This document shows, one piece after another, positions 42,051-54,288 of a stretch of 64,000 bases of DNA. Each line of letters opens with the position of its first letter. The stretch's first letter is position 1. Location: the NCBI GenBank assembly GCA_021444005.1, contig JABUSB010000003.1, positions 1 to 64,000 of the forward strand, read 5' to 3'. The notes beneath the pieces are model-generated. The model searched no databases. It was not told the DNA's origin and worked only from the letters and a program-made list of their open reading frames with translations. This stretch comes from Malacoplasma sp. (GTDB taxonomy: Bacteria; Bacillota_I; Bacilli_A; Mycoplasmatales; Mycoplasmoidaceae). Both the position numbers and the translations under genes were made by a program.

Positions 42051-42578
42051 ATGGCTACAAAAATTAATTATTTTGCTAACAAAGGGATGTTTATTGAAGA
42101 CCTTGTTGATAAAACAATCTTTTATTATTTAGATAATAAGATTTGTTTTATTGAGAAAAGGTATATGCCCATTAAAATTATCAAAAGAAAAAATGATTTA
42201 ATTGAGGGAAAACTTTTAAAGAAATCATATGTTGATTACTTTGGGCTTATTAAATCAAAATTTGTCTCTTTTGAAACAAAACAAACCGATAATGATTATT
42301 TTTTGTTAAACCAAATTAAGGATCACCAATTAAACCACCTTAAAGATATTAGCTTATATGGTGGAATCGCATTTGTGATTTTGCACTTTTACAATAGTGA
42401 AGCTACTTTTTTGATTCCCTATTGTATTATTGAGCAATGGGTTGCTAACAACATTAAAAAAGTTGATTTAACATATTTAAAAAAGTGTTTAAATGATAAC
42501 AAAGTATTTAATCTTGAAATTATCTTTCCAGGAATTTTAAATATTTATGATGTTGTGGATAAAAAAATAATAAGTTAA
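42051..42578 (+). CDS. recU: Holliday junction resolvase RecU
   Basis: 175 residues. RecU pattern: NKGMFIEDLVDKTIFYY at the N-terminus (GxxxE), KRYMPIKI, DYFGLIKSKFVSFETKQT (the D..G......FExK nuclease signature), and HQLNHLKDISLYGGIAFVILHF. RecU resolves four-way junctions during recombination and repair. No clear Shine-Dalgarno. The stop overlaps the start of its terminator stem. Confidence 0.93.
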   Translation: MATKINYFANKGMFIEDLVDKTIFYYLDNKICFIEKRYMPIKIIKRKNDLIEGKLLKKSYVDYFGLIKSKFVSFETKQTDNDYFLLNQIKDHQLNHLKDISLYGGIAFVILHFYNSEATFLIPYCIIEQWVANNIKKVDLTYLKKCLNDNKVFNLEIIFPGILNIYDVVDKKIIS

Positions 42579-42598
42579 TTTAACTTATTATTTTTTTG
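42565..42598. terminator. Bidirectional intrinsic terminator
   Basis: AATAATAAGTTAA / TTAACTTATTATT followed by T run, overlapping the recU stop; convergent with the HU gene. Confidence 0.8.
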
Positions 42599-42621
42599 TT
42601 GTAAATAAAAATTATATTCAA

Positions 42622-42990
42622 TTAATCATTTTTAGATGATTTAGATTCTTCGCCAGTTGTATAAAAAGTTTCAGCTAGTTCTTTGTATTGTTTTGAAAAC
42701 ACAAATTTAATTTTACTTTTTGTCCATTCAGTTTCTGTTTCACCAGTTAATGGATTAGTAGTGATTTTTTTATGACCTGGTTTTAATTTGATTTTTCCTA
42801 AATCAAATAATCGAAATTGTTCACATCGATCAAGTTCAGCTTTGATTAGATTAACAAAATCTTCAAAGATATCTTTGATGATTGATTCTGCAATATTACT
42901 ATTGTTACTAATTAATTTAATAATCTCTTTTTTAGTTCGAGGTTTTTTGTCTTTTTCATCAACTAACTTATATGTTTTTTCAATTGCCAT
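42622..42990 (-). CDS. HU-family DNA-binding protein
   Basis: 122 residues, somewhat longer than classic 90-residue HU because of N- and C-terminal charged extensions. Core: TKKEIIKLISNNSNIAESIIKDIFEDFVNLIKAEL (helices 1-2), FRLFDLGKIKLKPGHKKITTNPLTGE, the strand and DNA-binding arm, then KIKFVFSKQYKEL. Binds and bends DNA in the nucleoid. GGAAAG precedes ATG. Monocistronic. Confidence 0.85.
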   Translation of the reverse strand: MAIEKTYKLVDEKDKKPRTKKEIIKLISNNSNIAESIIKDIFEDFVNLIKAELDRCEQFRLFDLGKIKLKPGHKKITTNPLTGETETEWTKSKIKFVFSKQYKELAETFYTTGEESKSSKND

Positions 42991-43273
42991 TTTCTTTCCA
43001 ATCTCAAAAGTTTCACTTTTTAAATATATATGTATTTTAATACATAAATAATAATTATTTAAACTTATTTAATTCAATAATTTACAAATTTTTTAACATC
43101 TTTTTGAATAAATTATGCAATAAAAGTTAATCAATTTTTATGGGTAATTTATTTCGTTTTAAAGCGTGAAACTTAAAAATCAATTCTTGAATATTATTGA
43201 TTCTCCAATTATTATTTTATATATTAACTTATTGTTATAATTTTAATTAACTAAATTGCAAAAGCGATTAAAT
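42991..43273. other. Intergenic region between HU gene and DUF31 protease
   Basis: 283 bases, very A+T-rich, holding the divergent promoters. No gene seen. Confidence 0.4.
43236..43241 (+). promoter_or_regulatory. -10 box of the DUF31 protease
   Basis: TATAAT 33 bases upstream of the ATG, giving a leader of about 25 nt without a Shine-Dalgarno. Confidence 0.5.
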
Positions 43274-44950
43274 ATGAATAACAAAAACAAAAAACTAAGA
43301 CTAAATTACAATCTTTCTTCTTTTCAATTAACCACAAACCAAAATTATCATTTTTTTAATGATGAAGAAGATTACGATGCACATGACTATGGGGATCAAT
43401 ACCAAGAAGAAAATGATGGTTTTGATTCATACGATTCGAGATCTTATAATTCGAGTGCCTATTATGGTGGGGATGATCCCTACTTTAATCAAGCACCAAA
43501 TTCTTATAATTCAAAACCAAAAAGTGCAAACAAGAAAAAACGGACTACTGTATTTTCAATAATTAGTACTTTCTTTGGAATTGTTTTAATTGGAGTTGCT
43601 GGTTTTTTAGTTTGAAATTTTGCTATCAAAAATTTAGTAACCAATCAAACCAACTCTACAAGTACTAGTGTTTCTAACAACCCTAGTAACAATACAGCTT
43701 TAAAAGATTACCAAGGCGATTTTTCACAAACTTCAATTGATGCGATGAAATACATTGCAAATCATTCTTTAAGTTTGCAATTCTTTTTTGAACCTAATAA
43801 AAACACAGGCGTATCAAATTCTAAAATAGTAGCTGGTACTGGTTGAATTTTTAACAAACAGCAAAACAGTGATACTTACTATATTGCTACTAATATGCAC
43901 GTAGCAACATCGCTTTCATACAGTGGTCATAACACTGTTGAAAATAACACCCCTGAAGATTATTCTAATTACACACTTAAAGAAATGCGAGTGGGTTATA
44001 TTGATATTAATAATGTTGATCCTACTAATGCTGGAAATAGAAAATTATATTATTCTTCAACCTCTGCTGATTTAAATATGGTATCAGTCCCAATTCCCCA
44101 ATTGGTTTATTTGGCAGATGCAGCAAATCCGCAAATTAATAATGCTTCAAAAACTTTACAAGCTGCGGGGTATAAAGCAAACAATTCTAGCTTTAGTCCC
44201 ATTATTGATTTAGCTATCTTGAAATTTGATTTTAGTAGTGTTGCAAGCAATGCTGGTTTTAAAAATTGATTACAATATTATAATGATTCCCCAACCGCAT
44301 TTTATGAATCTCCTTTCAATTTCAGCAGTGAAAGCATTAATCAAGATTTTTATTCAAGAAAATTCTATATGGGTGGATTTCCAGGAAGTGGTGCACAAGA
44401 CACAAATAACCAAAATTATGCAGGGGCTGTTTGGAGTGCATTCTCAAACTTTTCCACAATTGTTAATTCAAGTGATGCAGTTACGCAACAAAACTACACT
44501 TCAGTAGCATCAGGTGCTGATAAAGAATCAGATATGGAAAAAAATGCAATTCCATACTTTAAAAATAATACCCAATATAATTTAGTTAACATTGGTTTAT
44601 TTGGATTATTCGAAGCAGATTCAGCTAGTGGTGCATCTGGGAGTATGATTGTAATTAATACTGGAACAGATGCTGCTCCTGTATTTAAAGTAGCCGCGAT
44701 TTATTGAGGGGCAAGTAGCTTTACTTTTGGAAATGGATACAATGATGAAAACATAACTGTGGGGTCTAGTAATCTATTAAACATTTCCAACTATAGTGTC
44801 AGCAGTGGAGCACTGGGGACAACTAGTAAATCTTATAAAGGGTATGATATCTTTTATGATGCAACCCAAGTTATTTCAAGTGATGCAAATGGAACCAGTT
44901 TATTTTACGATTACACCTCTTCTAACAGTATTGCCACTTCTAATAAATAA
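43274..44950 (+). CDS. DUF31 trypsin-like serine protease, membrane-anchored (MIP-type)
   Basis: 558 residues from ATG 43274. A 97-residue acidic, Tyr/Asp/Ser-rich N-terminal segment ends in the basic KPKSANKKKRTT. One transmembrane helix follows (about 98-118), and then a large extracellular domain. Catalytic triad: His209 in YYIATNMHVA, Asp312 in IIDLAILKFDF, Ser455 in SGASGSM (GxSGS). GTGWIF before the His is the DUF31 mark. The family includes mycoplasma immunoglobulin-cleaving proteases; substrate here is unknown and no MIB-like partner gene is adjacent. The N-in/C-out topology is inferred from the basic stop before the helix. No lipobox. Four UGA Trp codons. Confidence 0.85.
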
Positions 44951-44974
44951 ATAATCATTTCTTTTTATTAATCT

Positions 44975-45013
44975 AAATTGCTTAAATTGAATATCATTTA
45001 AGCAATTTTTTAT
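44975..45013 (+). terminator. Intrinsic terminator after the DUF31 protease
   Basis: AAATTGCTTAAAT / ATTTAAGCAATTT stem and T run. Confidence 0.85.
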
Positions 45014-45117
45014 TTTTATTTTTAAATATAAATTAAAATAAAATGTGCTCAATTAATTTAGTTGCAGATGTTAATTATGTAAGAAAAAAATTCAATTAAT
45101 AATAAGGGAGAGGAGTT

Positions 45118-47166
45118 ATGGCTAACAAATCTTTGATCAAAAATTTTAAAATCAAAAACTTCCTCCCTTTTTATATTGAAAAAGTGAATCACAAATTTTT
45201 TAGCGGTACTAATACCAAGATTAGCAAACAAGGGTATTTGAAATCTAAAAAATATAAAACAATTGCTCAATTAGATCCTGAAGAAGCTATTAAATTTAAA
45301 AGTTCACAAGCGATTTTGGATCACAATAACATTCGCGATTTATTAAACCAAATCATTTGAAAAATAAATGATAAAACGGGAAGTGCTGATAATAAATTAT
45401 TTGTCCCTTTTGAAAACAAGGATAATCTTGAAAATCTTTTTGTTATTGAAAAACACGAGTTTGAAGATTTAAAAGTAATTGGGGATAATTTTGCTGAAAA
45501 AAGATATATTTATTGTCTTGATATTAATCGTGACAGTTATTTATATAACTTTATTGAACAAATTGAATTAGCGTTTGTGATTGATGAAAAAAAGAAAAAT
45601 GTCTCTGGTGGTTTTTCATTAAATTGTGGTCATTTTAATCAACTTGATTCCTTTGAAAAAGTGATTAAAAAGTTTTATTTAAACTCAATGACTAATGCTT
45701 TTATCACTAATGAAATTTACCCCCTTTCGGTATATAACATTTTAGGAATTATGGATTTGATTACTGAAGATGATTTTCTAAAGCAATCAATTCATAATAA
45801 GCAAAAGATTTTGTCCAAAACTAGTAAGCAAAATTTGCAAAACAAAAAAACCCTAAATGATCTAAAAAAGAGTTGGAAGCAGTTTTTGAATGACAAAATT
45901 TTTAAAAGTAAAAATAACTTTAGTGACAAAGAAAAAAAAGATTTAGAACAAAACTATTTATTTGCTTTTCTAAATATTGTGATGTGCTGTTTAGCCCTTT
46001 ATGAAGAACTGAAAAATTATTTTGAAAATCAAAAACCAGAAATTTATATTTCTTTATTGCACAAATTAAAATTTGCTAACAAAACTAATGATTACAATTG
46101 TGAGCAAGATTTTTTAGAGTTAGCCAATTTTTTAAAAACCCGCTTCTATGATTTTGATAAGGAAAAACTGAAAAAAATTGATAACCCCGAAGAAGCGCTT
46201 GATACCTTAATTAACTTTGATAAATTGGAAAATGAATCATTTGGCCCCATTTCAGTATCTTATGAATTAAACCGTAATTGTGATAAACCATTTTTGAATG
46301 ATTATGAAGATATTTTTATTAATTCCAAAGAATTAAAAATAATTTTTTTACTAGCTTTTAATTCCAATATTTTAGGAATCAATTTACTAACACTTGATTT
46401 TGTTGATTATGCTATTTTTTTAGGAAATATTAAAAAAGTTATTTTTGATAAATCGTGGGATGATTCAATTAAGAAATTAGTGTTTACTAATTTGTGTGAG
46501 TGAAATTACAATTATGTTACATTTGTTGATGCTAATTTCTCAGGATTAATTATTAAAAATGATGATGAAGAGCAAAATATAAAAAATAGTTGAAAACACA
46601 ATTCAATTGATTACCAGCTTTGGCAAACACAAGAGGACGCCATTTATAATAACTACTTGTGATCCTTTATTTATGGCAAAACATTAATTTGAAGGTTGCA
46701 AAACATCGAAGAAGATGTTAAAGCAGATCGCAATGAAGCACCTTGAAAATTAAGGGATTATTTAAATGAATTAGAATCGTTAAGAATTTCTGAGCTTGAT
46801 GATTTTTATGGGATTTTGCAAGTTAAAAACATTGTTAACAAAATTGATTCCTTTTTTGATTTCAACAAACTCAATAAATTCTTAAAGGACAGAATTACAA
46901 AAGAGGATAAGCTATTTGGCAAAGGTAAGGAAAGAAAAAATTTAGCAGCAACTTTTGTATCTGCTGCAATCTTTGGAATTCTTGATTTTTTCACAATGAT
47001 CTTTTCCGTGTTAACCGTGACTCAAAATGAGTTGCAAGCTGTGCAACCTGAAAACATTGTTGTAATTTCAATTGGAAGTGTTTTTGCAGTTTTGTTATTT
47101 GCAATTCTAATTTATATCGTGTTTGTACCAATTATAAGACGCAATAAAAAGAACCAATACTATTAG
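45118..47166 (+). CDS. Unknown 682-residue protein with C-terminal double membrane anchor (copy 1)
   Basis: 682 residues with about ten UGA Trp codons; AGGGAGAGG upstream. A long soluble N-terminal region (1-595), rich in Lys, Asn, Asp and Phe, begins with IKNFLPFYIEKVNHKFF. Two hydrophobic helices lie near the end (about 615-640 and 650-675: FGILDFFTMIFSVLTV and VISIGSVFAVLLFAILIYIVF). It is homologous over its whole length to the next gene, same length: FLPFYIEKVN/IWPFYIENIN, SGGFS.N, LYPLS, LYEELK.YF..QKPEI, FDFF/FINFF...VLTV. The two-helix C-terminus after a large soluble domain resembles CorA-type topology but has no GMN motif. Function unknown. Confidence 0.8.
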
Positions 47167-47177
47167 TGGAGTAAGGT

Positions 47178-49226
47178 ATGGAAAATAAGAAAAATAAATA
47201 TAATGGGATTAAGGTTAAAAACATCTGGCCATTTTATATTGAAAACATTAATGAAAAATTCTTTGAAAGTTTATCCAAACACTCCAATAAAGTTTTGGTA
47301 AACAAAATTTTACCTAAACTTCAAAAGAGTTTTGATGAAGATGAATTAGAAAAATTCAATGAAATTGACAACCTTACTAAAAACTCCAAAATCCTTTTAA
47401 TGCTAAATCTAGCACTGAGAAAAATGGTGTCAAAAACGGGATCTTCGAATTGTGACTTATTACATTGTTTTGAAAAGAACCGGTTTAATGAAGCGGTTTA
47501 TATCAAACCACTAAACTTTGATAATGACTTTTATGAAGATGTTGATAAATTAAAAATTGATAACGAAAGAAAGTATGACTTTTTAATTCAAATTAATAAT
47601 GATTCATATTTAAAGCAATATGTGTCAGATATTCAATTGTCCTTTTTCTTAGAAGAAGATACGCAACTATTATCTGGGGGATTTTCGATTAACTTTGAAA
47701 ATATTGCAAATAAAAAACTTGAATTTCTTGAAATGACTAATTCAATATATTTGTATACCCTAATTAAGCATTTTATTAGTAAGCAATTATACCCATTGTC
47801 ATTAGATAATTTGCTAACCATTATCAGTAACGGAAATGAAGAATTCAAAATTAAACCTAAAACAAAAAAGAGCAATGTTAAAGACAAAAAGCTAAAAGAC
47901 AAAAATAAGAAATTCAATTATGAAGAAATGACAATTGAAGATCTAAGAGAAAATTGAATTCATTTCATTAACAAAAAGTATTTACGTAGCATCAAAGCGA
48001 CTCAAAAACAAAAAGAGTATTTTGAAAATGAATTGTTTTTTTCAATTCTCATTGTTAATTTGATTATCTTGTCCTTATATGAAGAATTAAAAATTTATTT
48101 CACAAGTCAAAAACCAGAAATTATTTTAAAGATTTTAGACAAGCCTTCAACCATTAAAGAAGACCCTAACCAAAATGTGGAAGCTGATTTTTATGAATTA
48201 GCCAAGTTCTCAAATAACACTTATTTTGCAAATAACAAATTAAAAAAGGTAAAGGAAATTAAAACTGCAGAAGAGTTAATTGAAACTTTAAATTTGCAAA
48301 AAAACTTGTATGAATTTTCATTTGGGAAACCGATTTTATCAGTGGAAATTTACCAAAACCATTTGGATAACATTAACTTGGTAACTGCTGAAAATGTTTT
48401 AGAAACTGATTTACAACTAAAGTCACTTTATCTTATGGTTATCTTTCCCGAAATTTATGGATTAGATTTAGCGACTGGTAATTTTAATGAATATGACCAA
48501 CTTCTAGATACAATTAAAGAAGCGAATGTGACTAGTCGTAAAGTCAGTTTTTCATTCCTTGATATGATTAAAAAAACACTTTGTGAATTTAATTATGACT
48601 ATATGTCATTTGTGGGGGATGAACCCTCTATGTTTATTGTTAAAAACAAAAGCTTTGATAGTGATTTCCAACCTGATGAGCATTACTTAAGAACGATCGG
48701 ACTTTATGAAAATTATTTGTGAGCGCAAATCTTTATTCAATCGCGACTTAGCAAAACTATCAGTGTTGAAAAAGATTTTGCACTCGATTGTGCTAACAAA
48801 GTAAATACATACCATAAGGACAAAATAAAGAAATTAGAAGACCTTTATTTTAGTTGGTATGATGACTATTATGGAATGAGTGAAATTCGCCCCATCATTA
48901 TTAAAATTGATGAACAAATTGGGTTGCGAAAATCAATTGAATCCTTAAGGATGAAAATTATTCAAACTGATGAATTAGCTAAAAAAGATAAGGAAAGAGG
49001 GACCATTCTTTTCGCGTATATTGTAGCTACTTTAATTGGTTTCATAAATTTTTTTGGAATGGTGTTTACCGTGCTAACGGTTAAAGACCCCGCAGCTGGA
49101 TTAAACCCTTTAAACATTATCTTTATTTCAATTGGAAGTGTTTTTGCTTTCTGTTTATTTTTCTTATTGTTATTTTTTGGAATTAAGGTTATAAGACCAA
49201 TTCGCAAAAACAGAAAATTAAAATAA
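47178..49226 (+). CDS. Unknown 682-residue protein with C-terminal double membrane anchor (copy 2)
   Basis: 682 residues, GGAGTAAGGT 4-8 nt before ATG, starting 11 bases after the stop of copy 1, so co-transcribed. N-terminal VKNIWPFYIENINEKFF; a Lys-rich linker (KTKKSNVKDKKLKDKNKK, about 230-250); the conserved LSLYEELKIYFTSQKPEI; and C-terminal helices (about 612-632 FINFFGMVFTVLTV, 650-672). The first helix region keeps GMVFTV. Few UGA codons (about two) compared with copy 1. Tandem duplication with strong sequence divergence. Possibly partners in one complex. Unknown function. Confidence 0.8.
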
Positions 49227-49283
49227 TTAAATAATAAAAATATAATTTAATATTAGTTTTATCTTATTTCTAATGGAGCCAAT

Positions 49284-50621
49284 ATGTTAAAGTCAATGAT
49301 AAGTTCAATTGTTTCTAAATCAATGAAAAAGAAACTAGAAAACTCAACAATTAAAGAAGAGGATTTGACAGAAGTTTTAAAACAAATTCGAATTACACTA
49401 TTAGATGCCGATGTTAATTTAGGGGTTACTAAAACCTTAATTAAAAACATTCGTGAAGCTGCAGTGGGTACAATTGTTGATATTGGCCAAAAACCAGAAG
49501 ATGCTGTTTTGTTAATCATTAAAGATGAATTGATTAAGATGTTGGGATCTGAAACTAAAACGATTGATTTTAAAAAGAAGAATTTAAAGATTATGATGGT
49601 CGGGCTTCAAGGTTCTGGGAAAACAACCACTGCTGCTAAAATCGCTAATTTTGCCAAAAACAAATTTGACAAAAAACCAATTTTAGTAGCTTGTGATGTC
49701 TATCGTCCCGCAGCGATTGACCAATTAAGAACATTATCAATTGAAACTAAAGTTGACTTTTATGAACAAAAAAAGGAAAACCCGGTCAAGATTGCTAAAC
49801 AAGCGGTTGAGGTTGCAGCTAAAAACCAAGATGATTTAATTATCTTTGATACGGCAGGTCGATTACACACAAATGTTGAACTAATGGATGAATTGAAAAA
49901 CATTAAAAAAGCGGTGAATCCTGATGAAATTTTGTTAGTAGTGGACGCAATGGCGGGACAAGATATTACCAATGTTGCCACAGAATTTCATAATGCACTA
50001 TCATTAACAGGAATTGTAATTACGAAAATGGATTCAGATGCCCGCGCAGGTGCAGTATTATCATTGCGATCAATTTTAAATGTGCCAATCAAACTTACTG
50101 GGGTTGGGGAAAAAATTGGATCATTAGATGTGTTTCACCCTGACCGGATTGTCGATAAAATCTTAGGGTTTGGGGATATGATTACGCTTGCAGAGCAAGC
50201 TGCTGATACATTAGATGAAAAGGTAATTAAAAAGTCATTTCAAAAGATGCTATCTGGGAAAATGGATTTAGAGGATTTAATGAACCAAATGGAGCAAATT
50301 ACGAAAATGGGGTCATTAGGTTCGATTATGAATATGTTACCTAACTCTCCCAAAATTACAGAGGATAAAATAAGTGATGTTGAACAAAAAATGGTTGTTT
50401 GAAAGGTATTAATTTCTTCAATGACCTTAAAAGAAAGACGTAATCCCGCATTGCTTAAAAAGAATCCCAATCGCCGAATTAGGGTTATAAAAGGATCTGG
50501 AAGAAAAGCAGATGAGTTAAATAAACTTTTAAATGAATGGGAGAAAGCAAAGGAAAGAATGGACAATATTGGTAAGCAAATTAAGAAGGGACAAAACCCC
50601 TTTGCGAACTGAATGAAATAA
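49284..50621 (+). CDS. ffh: Signal recognition particle GTPase Ffh
   Basis: 445 residues. N domain (1-95), G domain with G1 GLQGSGKTTTAAK (107-119), DTAGRLHTN, TKMDSDARAG, and GVGEKIGSLDVFHPDR; then the Met-rich M domain (295-440) with GSLGSIMNMLPN and the basic RNA-binding KKNPNRRIRVIKGSGRK. It binds SRP RNA and signal peptides and docks on FtsY. Two UGA Trp codons near the end. A TAATGGAG ribosome site is present upstream. Confidence 0.97.
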
Positions 50622-50654
50622 TCAAAATTATCAACTATCATAATTTAATATTGG

Positions 50655-50660
50655 TATAAT
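50655..50660 (+). promoter_or_regulatory. -10 box of the site-2 protease gene
   Basis: TATAAT 24 bases upstream of the GTG start, implying a leader of about 15 nt and no Shine-Dalgarno. Confidence 0.5.
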
Positions 50661-50683
50661 TCAATGACTTAATATTATTAATT

Positions 50684-51628
50684 GTGATAGTTTTTTTATT
50701 AATTGTTTTATTATTGGTAGCCATTCTTGTTGGTTTAACAATCCACGAGTTTGGTCATTTTGTTTTTGCTAAAATCTTTAAAGTTAGTGTTAAAGAGTTT
50801 GCAGTTGGAATTGGGCCTAAAATTTTTAGTCACCAATTTAAAAATATGCGCTTCTCACTAAATTTACTACCAATAATGGCTTTTGTAAGAATTGATAGTG
50901 AAAGATCTTTAAGGTTATTTGGGCAACTAAAAGACGAATATAAAAAAGAGTTAGATGAATATTACAATAAATACAAAACAAGAATTGATAATAAAAACTC
51001 CTATTTTTTTGTTGAAAAAAATGGCAAAAAAAGCCCCCAATCAAATTGGTTAATTTTTCAAAAATACAATAGTTTATTAAAAAAAGTTGAAAGATATAAT
51101 ATGTTATCAACTTTGTATCCCAATTCTAAAATTGTGGATGATATTGCGAAATGAAAACAACTTTTAATTTATTTTGGTGGGATCTTTTTTAACATTATTT
51201 TGTTTGCGATTTTTTATTTAATCCAATACTTTGGTTTTAATTATTTAGTCAATCCCTTTGAACAAGTGGGACAATCATTTTTATTAATTTTAAAAAATAT
51301 GGTTTTCTACAACGCTTGGACAACCGGGGTTAAAAGTGCGGGTACCGCATTTGGAAGTGTGGCTGAAATTAGTAATCAAGGATTAATCCAAAATGTTAAT
51401 GTTTCATTAACTACAGTAAATTATTTTGCAATCTTTAATATAATGCTATTTTTATTTAACTTTATTCCCATTCCTCCCCTTGATGGATACCGTATTGTTT
51501 GTGTTTTATTTGCGAATGTTAAAAAAATTAAAGTTAGTGAAAAAAGCAAAAATATCTTTGAAATTTGCGGGATGCTTTTAATGTTTTACATTTTTGCTAC
51601 CGCGATTATTGCTGACTTTTTAGTTTAA
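50684..51628 (+). CDS. Site-2 protease (RseP/M50 family) intramembrane metalloprotease
   Basis: 314 residues, GTG start. Helix 1 carries the zinc site HEFGH (residues 21-25); the second half of the site is FIPIPPLDGYRIV (Asp in LDG) near 263-270. Four transmembrane helices in all (about 2-22, 160-185, 240-262, 290-312). The middle soluble part (60-155) is not a clear PDZ; it holds a charged KDEYKKELDEYYNKYK segment. Members cut membrane-embedded anti-sigma factors or clear signal-peptide remnants. Mollicutes lack most such sigma factors, so the substrate is unknown. One UGA Trp. Confidence 0.9.
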
Positions 51629-51722
51629 AATAAAAGCTTTTATTTTGTTTTTTCAATTAATCAATAAACAAAATTTATAATAATATTTAGAATATTAAAT
51701 TTTTATAAACGGAGTTTTAATA

Positions 51723-52562
51723 ATGATTAATTTTGAATTAGTGAATGAGCAAAATTATACATACCGTTTTCACAAAAGTAATTCAAATTCAAACAAGGTT
51801 GTCGTTTTTATTCACGGGTTTGCAACAACTTCTGAATACTTTGATGACTTTATTGAATCTTTTATTGGTGATTACAATTATTATGCGATTCAATTACCAG
51901 GACATGGTTATGCAAAACTTAACCACAAAAAGCAATTAGACCCAATTTTTTATGCAGAATATGTTGCAGAATGGATTAAGCTTAAAGGCTTTGAAGATGT
52001 AGTTTTAATGGGTCACTCAATGGGTGGTGGAATTGCATTAATGGTGGCTAACCAATTAAAAGATCTTATTTCAAAACTAGTTATTATAACCCCAATGAAC
52101 AGTTCTTCATGATTGAGTACAAAAAGCCTTAATGTTAAAAAAACTTTAAATGTTTCTGAAGAAAAGAAACTAAAGTTTAAAAAGTATTTGTATTTTCATT
52201 CTGAAGAATTTTTTGAGGGTGAAAATGATCCTAAAATAAGAGACGAAATTGCTTATTTTGTTAAGTATTTAACAAACTTCAAAGTATTACTTAAAAGAAT
52301 GATGGCTTTAAAACTAAGGGGTGAATTGCATAAGGCTGAAAAAGAAAACCAAATCCCTACTTTAGTTATTTTTGGGGAGCATGATGGAATTATCCCAACA
52401 GCTTTTGGAATGAGTCATTTTCAAAAGTTAGGTTCAAATTATCAAGTAGTTTCATTTAACAATTCAGCTCACCTTCCTTTTGAAGAAGAAACAAAAAAAT
52501 TTAGTGAGCTAGTTTTAGATTTTATAAATCCAGAAAAAGAGGTGCAAAATAATGAACAATAA
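51723..52562 (+). CDS. Alpha/beta hydrolase
   Basis: 279 residues. Oxyanion motif VFIHGF (29-34), nucleophile elbow GHSMGG (Ser about 100), acid GEHDGI and His in NSAHLPF give the full triad. Cap region 130-205 is helical. It may be an esterase/lipase or a proline-iminopeptidase-like enzyme; the exact substrate is not visible. Overlaps ptsI by 11 bases, so the two are co-expressed. One UGA Trp. Confidence 0.9.
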
Positions 52563-54288
52563 GAATTTACTTACCAAAGGGATTGGTGCAAGTAGTGGAA
52601 TCGCATTTGCTAAAGTTTTTTTAATTAAGAAACCCAAATTTGAAATTAATGAATCATTGATTGAAGACGAAAGTGCTGAAGTTGCAAAGGTTGAAAATGC
52701 AATTGCTAAAGCAAGTGCTGAAATTAAAAAGATTAAAGAAATTGCTGTTGCTAAAATCGGGATTGAAAAAGCGACTGTTTTTGAAGGACACGTGCAAATT
52801 GCTAATGACCCCGAATTAATGAACCAAATTTTAGAATTAGTTAGAGTTAAAAAATTCAATGGCGCATATGCGATTAATGAAGTTTTTGAACAAACTCGCA
52901 ATCTGTTTGCCAACATGGATGATGAATATTTTCGTCAACGGGCAAGTGATATCATTGATGTAAAAGAGAAGATTTTAGCATATTTTTTAAATGTTGATTT
53001 ACCCGATATTTTAAGTATTGACCAAAAAGTGATTATTGTAGCCCACGATTTAACCCCATCTGAAACAGCGTTGCTAGATAAAAACTTTGTTAAAGGATTT
53101 GCAACTGACATTGGGGGGAGAACCAGTCATGCAGCTATTATGGCTCAAACAATGGAAATTCCCGCTGTATTGGGATTAAAAAACATTACAGACCAAGTTG
53201 ATAACAATGATGTGATAGCAATTGATGGTGAAAAGGGAGAGGTTGAAATTAACCCTACTGATCTAAATGTTTGACATCAAAAACAAGAAACATATTTAAA
53301 AGAAAAAGAAGAATTAAAAAAGTTTATTTTTGTAATTCCAAAAACGCTCGATAACCACACAGTTGATGTTGTTGCTAACATCGGTAAACCTGCCGATGTG
53401 GATATTGTTGATAGCTATGGGGCAAATGGCGTTGGGTTAGTACGGACTGAATTTTTGTATATGGATAATTCAAATTGACCAACAGAAGATGTCCAATTTG
53501 AGGCTTATAAATACATTTTAAGTAAGCAAAAAGATAAATTAGTGATTATTAGAACCTTAGATATTGGGGGAGATAAAAAATTAAGCTATTATCGCTTTAA
53601 TGAAGAATTAAACCCCTTTTTGGGTTTTAGAGCAATTCGATTCTGTTTACAAAACCCCCAAATTTTTAAAACCCAAATTAGAGCATTATTAAGAGCTTCA
53701 GCTTTTGGAAGACTGGGTATTATGTTCCCAATGATTGCAACTGTGGATGAATTTTTGGCTGCTAAAAAAGTGGTGGAAGAAACAAAAGCAGAATTAAAAG
53801 CAGCATCAATTGAATATGCAGATAATGTTTTAATTGGGATGATGGTTGAAATTCCCGCATCTGCTTTTTTAGCTGATACTTTTGCTAAGTATGCTGACTT
53901 TTTCTCAATTGGTACAAATGATTTAATTCAATATACTTTAGCAGTGGACCGAATGTCTGAAAATGTGGGATATTTGTACCAACCTAATAACCCTTCAGTT
54001 CTAAGAGCAATAAAAGCAACGGTATTAGGTGCTAAAAGATATAACCGCTTTGTGGGAATGTGTGGTGAAATGGCTGGTGATATCAACTCAATTCCATTGT
54101 TATTGGGAATTGGTGGGTATGGATTGGATGAATTAAGTATGTCACCATCTTCTATCCCACGAGCTAAAAAATTAATTTGTAGTCTTAAAAAAGCTGATTG
54201 TATTGCATTAGCAAATCAAGCTTTAACTTGCAACACTGAAAGTGAAGTTAATAATTTAGTTAAAGTTTTTTTGAAAAATAAGATTTAA
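52552..54288 (+). CDS. ptsI: Phosphoenolpyruvate-protein phosphotransferase (PTS enzyme I)
   Basis: 578 residues, complete. N-terminal phospho-His domain with GGRTSHAAIMA (active His193), HPr-binding helices 35-145, and C-terminal PEP barrel: LVRTEFLYM, the GFRAIRFCL and GIMFPMI blocks, SIGTNDLIQYTLAVDR and catalytic Cys in GMCGEMAGD. It passes phosphate from PEP to HPr for sugar uptake. Ribosome site AGAGGTG upstream inside the hydrolase gene. Two UGA Trp codons. Confidence 0.97.
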
